Shown here: positions 59,227-64,000 of the stretch, piece by piece | Layout of the letters: each line of letters opens with the position of its first letter | How positions within the stretch are numbered: the stretch's first letter is position 1 | Origin: JAHBNG01 sp039028975 | Lineage (GTDB): Bacteria > Chloroflexota > Anaerolineae > Caldilineales > Caldilineaceae | DNA: 64,000 nucleotides | NCBI GenBank assembly: GCA_039028975.1 | Contig: JBCCHB010000040.1 | Span: 43,167 to 107,166, forward strand | Reading direction: 5' to 3' | Translations under genes and position numbers: made by a program | Notes under the pieces: generated by a model | Database searches by the model: none | What the model was told of the DNA's origin: nothing | What the model saw: the letters and a program-made list of their open reading frames with translations, nothing else

Positions 59227-61425
59227 TCAGGCAAGATCGAAGCGGTCAAGATTCATCACCTTGTTCCATGCAGCTACGAAATCACGCACAAAGGACTGCT
59301 GCGAGTCATCACACGCGTAGACTTCCGCAATGGCTCGAAGTTGAGAGTTGGACCCGAAGACTAGATCGGCACGTGTGCCAATCCACTTGACCTCGCCCGT
59401 TGCGCGATCGCGACCCTCAAACAGTTCTTCCGCTTCCGAAGTAGCCTGCCAATCCGTACTCATGTCCAGCAGATTCACAAAGAAATCAGTGGTCAACGTT
59501 CCAGGTCGATTGGTGAAGACGCCGTGTTCAGACTGTCCTGTGTTGGCATTTAGTGCACGCATTCCGCCCACGAGGACTGTCATCTCCGGCGCAGTAAGCG
59601 TCAGCAGGTTCGCTCGATCCACCAACAGTTCCTCTGACACTCTGCTGTGTCCGTCTGCTAAATAGTTACGGAACCCGTCTGCAGTCGGCTGGAGTACAGC
59701 AAAGGATTCTGCGTCGGTGTGGGCCATGGATGCATCTGCACGCCCTGGTGCGAAGGGAACCTGTACGTCATGACCTGCGTCCTTGGCTGCTTGTTCAACG
59801 GCTGCGCATCCACCGAGAACGATTACATCCGCTAGGGATACCATCTTTCCACCGCTCTGCGAACTGTTGAAGTCTTGCTGAATGCCCTCTAAAGTCTGGA
59901 GTACATTCGTCAGTTCGGTTGGGTTGTTGACTGCCCAATCCTTCTGCGGCTCAAGGCGAACACGCGCCCCGTTAGCGCCACCACGTTTGTCTGTGCCGCG
60001 GAAGGTTGATGCCGAGGCCCAAGCGGTCGAAACCAGTTGGGGAATAGAGAGTTCTGATGCCAAGAGCTTGCCCTTGAGGTCAGCAATATCCTGCTCCCCA
60101 ATCAACTCATGTTCGACGACGGGGATGGGGTCTTGCCAAATCAATTGTTCAGCGGGAACCTGTGCGCCAAGATACCGGGTGATGGGACCCATGTCGCGGT
60201 GGGTTAGCTTATACCATGCTCTGGCAAAGGCGTCGGCAAACTCTTCTGGGTTTTCGTAAAAACGCCGCGAGATCGGCTCATATATCGGGTCCATCCGAAG
60301 CGCTAGGTCCGTTGTCAACATCATAGGAGCGTGGCTCTTTGATGAATCATGGGCATCCGGCACTGTACCCGCGGCTGATGAATCTTTGGGAGTCCATTGC
60401 TGAGCACCGGCTGGACTCTTTGTCAGCTCCCACTCATAGCCGAACAGGTTTTCGAAGAAGTTGTTACTCCACTTGGTCGGTGTGGTAGTCCATGCACCCT
60501 CTAAACCGCTGGTAATGGTATCGCCACCTTTACCGCTGCCATAGCTATTCTTCCAGCCGAAGCCTTGCTCCACGATGCTTGCCCCCTCAGGTTCGGGACC
60601 GACATACTTGTCTGCATCGGCGGCTCCGTGGGTCTTACCAAAGGTGTGTCCACCAGCGATGAGCGCAACCGTCTCTTCGTCATTCATGGCCATGCGGGCA
60701 AACGTCTCGCGGATGTCTCGGGCCGCAGCGACCGGGTCTGGATTGCCGTTTGGCCCTTCTGGGTTGACGTAAATCAGGCCCATCTGAACGGCACCGAGGG
60801 GGTTTGCAAGGTCCCTGTCACCACTGTAGCGTTCGTCTCCGAGCCACGTGGTCTCTGGACCCCAATAGATATCCTCTTCTGGCTCCCAAATATCCTCACG
60901 CCCACCAGCAAAACCGAATGTTTTAAAGCCCATGGACTCCAGGGCAACATTGCCAGTGAGAATCATCAGATCGGCCCACGAAATCTTGCGGCCGTACTTC
61001 TGCTTGATCGGCCAAAGCAACCGGCGCGCCTTGTCGAGACTTGCGTTGTCAGGCCAGCTATTGAGAGGAGCAAAGCGCTGTGTCCCGGAGGCACCACCAC
61101 CGCGTCCGTCGTAGGTACGGTATGTACCCGCGCTATGCCACGCCATACGGATAAAGAGCGGCCCATAATGGCCATAGTCGGCCGGCCACCACTCTTGCGA
61201 ATCCGTCATCAAAGCCTCAAGGTCTTTGACAACTGCATCCAAATCAAGGCTTTTGAATTCCTCTGCGTAGTTGAATTCTTCGCCCATTGGATCAGACAGG
61301 GAGGAGTTCTGGTGCAGAACCCTCAGGTTCAACTGATTCGGCCACCATTGCTGGTTTGCTACGGTGCCACTATAAGAACCGTGCATCACTGGACATTTGC
61401 CATTGCCATTACCGTTGCTTTCCAT
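59227..61425 (-). CDS. katG: Catalase-peroxidase KatG
   Basis: Bifunctional haem enzyme that removes H2O2. The 732 residues form the usual two peroxidase-like domains. In the first, the distal site RMAWHSAGTYRTYDGRGG, the Tyr in MGLIYVNPEGPNG and the Met in ARMAMNDEETVAL form the Trp-Tyr-Met adduct of the family. The proximal His is in IAGGHTFGKTHGA. The second domain has TAWASASTFRGTDKRGGANG. The regulator gene ends 27 bases upstream, so the two are co-transcribed. A 298-codon antisense frame is only a shadow. Confidence 0.97.
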   Translation of the reverse strand: MESNGNGNGKCPVMHGSYSGTVANQQWWPNQLNLRVLHQNSSLSDPMGEEFNYAEEFKSLDLDAVVKDLEALMTDSQEWWPADYGHYGPLFIRMAWHSAGTYRTYDGRGGGASGTQRFAPLNSWPDNASLDKARRLLWPIKQKYGRKISWADLMILTGNVALESMGFKTFGFAGGREDIWEPEEDIYWGPETTWLGDERYSGDRDLANPLGAVQMGLIYVNPEGPNGNPDPVAAARDIRETFARMAMNDEETVALIAGGHTFGKTHGAADADKYVGPEPEGASIVEQGFGWKNSYGSGKGGDTITSGLEGAWTTTPTKWSNNFFENLFGYEWELTKSPAGAQQWTPKDSSAAGTVPDAHDSSKSHAPMMLTTDLALRMDPIYEPISRRFYENPEEFADAFARAWYKLTHRDMGPITRYLGAQVPAEQLIWQDPIPVVEHELIGEQDIADLKGKLLASELSIPQLVSTAWASASTFRGTDKRGGANGARVRLEPQKDWAVNNPTELTNVLQTLEGIQQDFNSSQSGGKMVSLADVIVLGGCAAVEQAAKDAGHDVQVPFAPGRADASMAHTDAESFAVLQPTADGFRNYLADGHSRVSEELLVDRANLLTLTAPEMTVLVGGMRALNANTGQSEHGVFTNRPGTLTTDFFVNLLDMSTDWQATSEAEELFEGRDRATGEVKWIGTRADLVFGSNSQLRAIAEVYACDDSQQSFVRDFVAAWNKVMNLDRFDLA

Positions 61426-61452
61426 GTGTTCTCCAATCGTATTCCATATTTA

Positions 61453-61878
61453 TTAGACTGATGTGGGGTTACATTCTGCACAGACTACGTCATACTCAAT
61501 TCGTACATCGAGCACAGCCAAGCCACCAGGCAACTCCGATAAGGGGGGTGGAAGCGTGCTTGGATCAGGTTCAACATCGAAGATCATTCCGCAAATTCGG
61601 CAGATCGCATGATTATGCGGGGCTTTTGTGCTGTCGACTCGTAATCGACCGTCAACCTCGGACAGCTTCCGAACCAGACCGGCTCGTGCGAACGCGTTCA
61701 ACGTACCATAAACGGTAGAGAGTGAGAGTGATGGATGGCTCTCAACCAGTTCTTGATAGATATCCTCCGCGCCCGGGTGATCACAGTTCCGCTCGACTGC
61801 ATCGAGAATCGCAATGCGAGGACTAGTGGCCTTTAGGCCAGCCGCCCGAAGTCGTTCAGCTTGCTCAGAAGCAGGCAT
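61453..61878 (-). CDS. Fur-family peroxide/metal regulator (PerR/FurA-like)
   Basis: 141-residue DNA-binding repressor. The winged-helix half has LKATSPRIAILDAVERN, HPGAEDIYQEL and SLSTVYGTLNAFARAGLV. The metal half has HNHAICRICGMIFDV with one Cys pair, and a C-terminal VVCAECNPTSV with the second Cys pair of the structural zinc site. Position directly before katG is the arrangement known for FurA/PerR with katG, so peroxide-sensing control of katG is likely. GGGAG lies nine bases before the ATG. Confidence 0.9.
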   Translation of the reverse strand: MPASEQAERLRAAGLKATSPRIAILDAVERNCDHPGAEDIYQELVESHPSLSLSTVYGTLNAFARAGLVRKLSEVDGRLRVDSTKAPHNHAICRICGMIFDVEPDPSTLPPPLSELPGGLAVLDVRIEYDVVCAECNPTSV

Positions 61879-61989
61879 TCAAGAGTACTCCCAAGATCAT
61901 AATCGTTTCGATTTAACAAGTAATCCTAATTCACAAATAATGCTAACACTGAATGGCCCTCCATGCAAATGGGGCTTTGACAGTGGGTG

Positions 61990-62086
61990 TATACTTCGCC
62001 AGGAAAGTCTTGTCCCGATGCATGTCCAATCTCCCCTCTGGATAATTCCGAAAAGGGAGAAGAGAACTTTTCTGGCCACCTATATC
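61990..62086 (+). repeat. Family A MITE-like repeat, copy 4
   Basis: TATACTTCGCCAGGAAAGTC on the left and GAACTTTTCTGGCCACCTAT on the right closely match the copy at 1030-1122, with a similar interior (CCAATCTCCCCTCTGGATAA). It lies between the Fur-family gene and the divergent channel gene and fills about a third of that 329-base gap. No operator is evident in the rest. Confidence 0.82.
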
Positions 62087-62207
62087 TTAATTTCTCATCT
62101 CCCCAATAGCAATCAGTTACCCCATTTGGTATAATTGTCTCACAAAATAGACCGTTGGCGCCATCCATACCCAACCTCAAACCCCTCTCTGAAAGGAAAA
62201 CTGCACC

Positions 62208-62888
62208 ATGGCTAAATATTTAACAGAGTTTCTAGGTACCTTTTTTGTCGTGCTGGTCATTGGTCTAACGACGATTCAAGAGGTAGCAATGGCTCCACTC
62301 GCTATTGGCGCAATCGTCATGGTCATGGTCTACATGGGTGAGCATGTATCGGGTGGGCACTTTAATCCGGCAATTTCGTTAACTGCCATGATGCGTGGAG
62401 CCTTGGATATGGCTGAGCTGTTATTCTATTCGATAGCTCAGGTTCTGGGTGCTTTGATTGGCGGCATTGTGGTTTATCTGATTGTTGGCAAAACATTTAC
62501 CCTTGGCCCCGAGGCCCCGTATGATGCATTGGGTATGGGCCCCTGGCTGGTTGAGATCTTGTTTACCTTTGCTTGGGCATTGATCTTTCTGAACTCGACC
62601 ACATCGTCTAGGACCGCGGGTAATTCGTTCTATGGATTGGCTATTGGCTTTGTCGTCATGGTGGCATCTTTTGCCAGTAGCCATATCTCTGGAAGTGTAT
62701 TGAATCCTGCTGTTGGACTTGGCTCAAGTTTGGTCCATACCATTTTGGGGGTCGCCCCCATTGCCGGGGATACCATCACGCTACACATCATCGGGCCACT
62801 TCTGGGTGGTGTCCTGGCTGCACTCGTATTTAGGCTCCAGGAGACCCACGTCAACATGGCGCAGGTAAATCTCGCTGATGAAGGATGA
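62208..62888 (+). CDS. MIP-family channel with non-canonical second NPA motif
   Basis: 226-residue, six-helix aquaporin-family protein. The first motif is VSGGHFNPAISL (N53). The second reads SGSVLNPAVGLGSS (N166), so the arginine that follows NPA in nearly all water and glycerol channels is replaced by Val169. Loop regions are shorter than in AqpZ. Loss of the filter arginine usually widens the pore. The substrate cannot be assigned; small neutral solutes or H2O2 are possible. AAGGA precedes the ATG. It is divergent from the Fur-family gene and convergent with a YitT-family gene. Confidence 0.85.
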   Translation: MAKYLTEFLGTFFVVLVIGLTTIQEVAMAPLAIGAIVMVMVYMGEHVSGGHFNPAISLTAMMRGALDMAELLFYSIAQVLGALIGGIVVYLIVGKTFTLGPEAPYDALGMGPWLVEILFTFAWALIFLNSTTSSRTAGNSFYGLAIGFVVMVASFASSHISGSVLNPAVGLGSSLVHTILGVAPIAGDTITLHIIGPLLGGVLAALVFRLQETHVNMAQVNLADEG

Positions 62889-62975
62889 CAGGCACTTTAT
62901 CCGTTTCTTTAGCTAGATAACATCAACGAAAAAGTACCGTTCACCCACGCATTCCTTAATTCGACACAACTCTAA

Positions 62976-63878
62976 TTACTTTGCTATGTGAAACCCTTGA
63001 CCAAATACGTCTTGGGTGACCCCTATGCTAACAAAGGCCTCTGGATCGACTTCATTGATGATACGTTTTAATTCAGTCACTTGTGGACGGTAGACGGTAC
63101 ACAGAATGACTGTACGAGGTGTACCGCTGTATCCTCCTACCGCCTGCCAATGACTGACACCTCGATTGAGTTGTTGGGTCAGCGCTGGTATAACAGTCTC
63201 TGCATAATTTGTTATAATTGTCGCCGTGCGAGCGCGACTTGCTCCCTCCAACGCATAATCGGATGCCATGCCGCTGAGTAAAAGTGTGAGCATGGCATAG
63301 AGAGCAATCTCCCAGCCAAAGATAAAACCCGCTGCTAGAACAATCACGCCATCGGTATGGAGATAGACCTGAGAGAGCGGAATACCTGTTTTTAGCTGGA
63401 GAATACGTCCCAAAACACCTGTTCCGGCCATAGTCGCTCCGGCACGGAAAACGAGCCCTGCGCCAATGCCCGCAACAATTCCTGCATAGACTGCACTAAG
63501 AAAGACATCATCCGTGAGAGGGAATTGGGCAACATATCTAGGAATGTAAGCCAAAATTAGGTCAGTCGCTACCGAGAAACAGAAGACACTAAGTAGTGTT
63601 AGGGCTACGAAAGACCAACGTCCTAGATAGTAGAAGCCTAGAACCATCATTGGAATGTTTAGGATTAGATATAAGAGTCCTGCAGACCAATCGGTGAAAT
63701 GGCTGATGATGATGCCAATCCCGCTGACGCCTCCCGCGGCCAAGTCAAACGGAACCTGAAATAGTGCATACCCCATGGCTGCGATGACGGAGCCAAATAG
63801 AACTAGCGTAAATTGCGGCCCGTTCTGGCGAAGCATTTCCCAAGCCCGGGTGAGATCTCTTACCTTATTTTTGATCAA
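62976..63878 (-). CDS. YitT-family membrane protein (DUF161/DUF2179)
   Basis: 300 residues. Five or six membrane helices (about 22-205) with the family stretch FDLAAGGVSGIGIIIS and GAGLVFRAGATMAGTGVLGRIL are followed by a cytoplasmic C-terminal DUF2179 domain (about 215-300), with ATIITNYAETVIPALTQQLNRG, TVILCTVYRPQVTELKRII and DPEAFVSIGVTQDVFGQGF. The biochemical role is not known. The start shown is a TTG at 63878; an ATG at 63836 is the alternative. It ends 87 bases from the convergent channel gene. Nothing further is seen from 63879 to the window end. Confidence 0.88.
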   Translation of the reverse strand: MIKNKVRDLTRAWEMLRQNGPQFTLVLFGSVIAAMGYALFQVPFDLAAGGVSGIGIIISHFTDWSAGLLYLILNIPMMVLGFYYLGRWSFVALTLLSVFCFSVATDLILAYIPRYVAQFPLTDDVFLSAVYAGIVAGIGAGLVFRAGATMAGTGVLGRILQLKTGIPLSQVYLHTDGVIVLAAGFIFGWEIALYAMLTLLLSGMASDYALEGASRARTATIITNYAETVIPALTQQLNRGVSHWQAVGGYSGTPRTVILCTVYRPQVTELKRIINEVDPEAFVSIGVTQDVFGQGFHIAK

Positions 63879-64000
63879 ACGCGGTGCATTTTAACTCTTT
63901 TGCTTCAAACCGAGCGGGTTTCTATTCATGGTATACAGCTATTTTGAGCTCAAATCCATCTGAATTCTGGTCTTAGCAAAACTTCATTTGACTTAGAAAA

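Noticed and set aside
60565..61461. 298-codon open frame on the plus strand opposite katG
   Set aside because: It is wholly antisense to a clear katG, has no ribosome site or family feature, and such frames are common opposite GC-richer coding DNA.
1..64000. tRNA, rRNA, riboswitch or transposase genes
   Set aside because: I looked through the intergenic regions for cloverleaf T-loops, known leader motifs and transposase frames and saw none I could support; short RNAs could still be missed.

Overview
The window looks like a chromosome segment of a Chloroflexota bacterium, probably of the Anaerolineae/Caldilineae type. This is inferred from several features together: threonine/proline spacer regions of the TPTPTET kind on a surface protein, fused NuoCD and NuoEF subunits, a PlsY with the GSGRTG motif, and a Mur ligase whose diamino-acid motif is not the standard DNPR. 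No rRNA or universal marker is present, so the placement is not firm. I saw no tRNA, CRISPR array, transposase gene or prophage.

Layout. (1) 1-8105, plus strand: a cell elongation and division-site cluster, mreB (5' end outside the window), mreC, mreD, mrdA (PBP2), minC, minD and rodA, mostly with overlapping ends. (2) 8473-9186: a secreted protein of unknown function, ending at a terminator shared with the next cluster. (3) 9389-25605, minus strand: a complete respiratory complex I operon in the order nuoA-B-CD-EF-G-H-I-J-K-L-M-N. Its gaps hold small palindromic repeats. (4) 26181-35064, plus strand, divergent from the first: a second set of complex I genes containing only membrane-arm subunits (A, H, J, K, L, M, N) plus a small TPR-like membrane protein. 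It has no B, CD, EF, G or I and is closed by a strong terminator. (5) 35225-46068: a two-anchor beta-propeller surface protein, a GNAT acetyltransferase coupled to a MurE-like ligase, a lipoprotein with four internal repeats, a glycosidase-like/O-antigen-ligase fusion and an unknown membrane protein. (6) 46199-55173, minus strand: a glycerol/dihydroxyacetone operon, dhaK-dhaL-glpK-dhaM-ptsH-ptsI-glpD plus a PanE-like reductase. (7) 55593-63878: bactofilin, thiol peroxidase, PlsY, an AqpZ-type water channel, a PerR/Fur regulator with katG, a second unusual aquaporin-family channel and a YitT-family membrane protein.

How the genes fit together. The glycerol region can take glycerol to DHAP by glycerol kinase and glycerol-3-phosphate dehydrogenase, and dihydroxyacetone to DHAP by a PEP-dependent phosphorelay (EI, HPr, DhaM, DhaL, DhaK). 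PlsY uses glycerol 3-phosphate for lipid synthesis, and electrons from GlpD can join the quinone pool served by complex I. Tpx, KatG and the Fur-family regulator form a peroxide-defence group flanked by two channels.

The most striking features are the second, membrane-arm-only complex I cluster and several families of roughly 30-170 bp palindromic, MITE-like elements. These share a TATAC tip and have accumulated in intergenic gaps, including inside the complex I operon.
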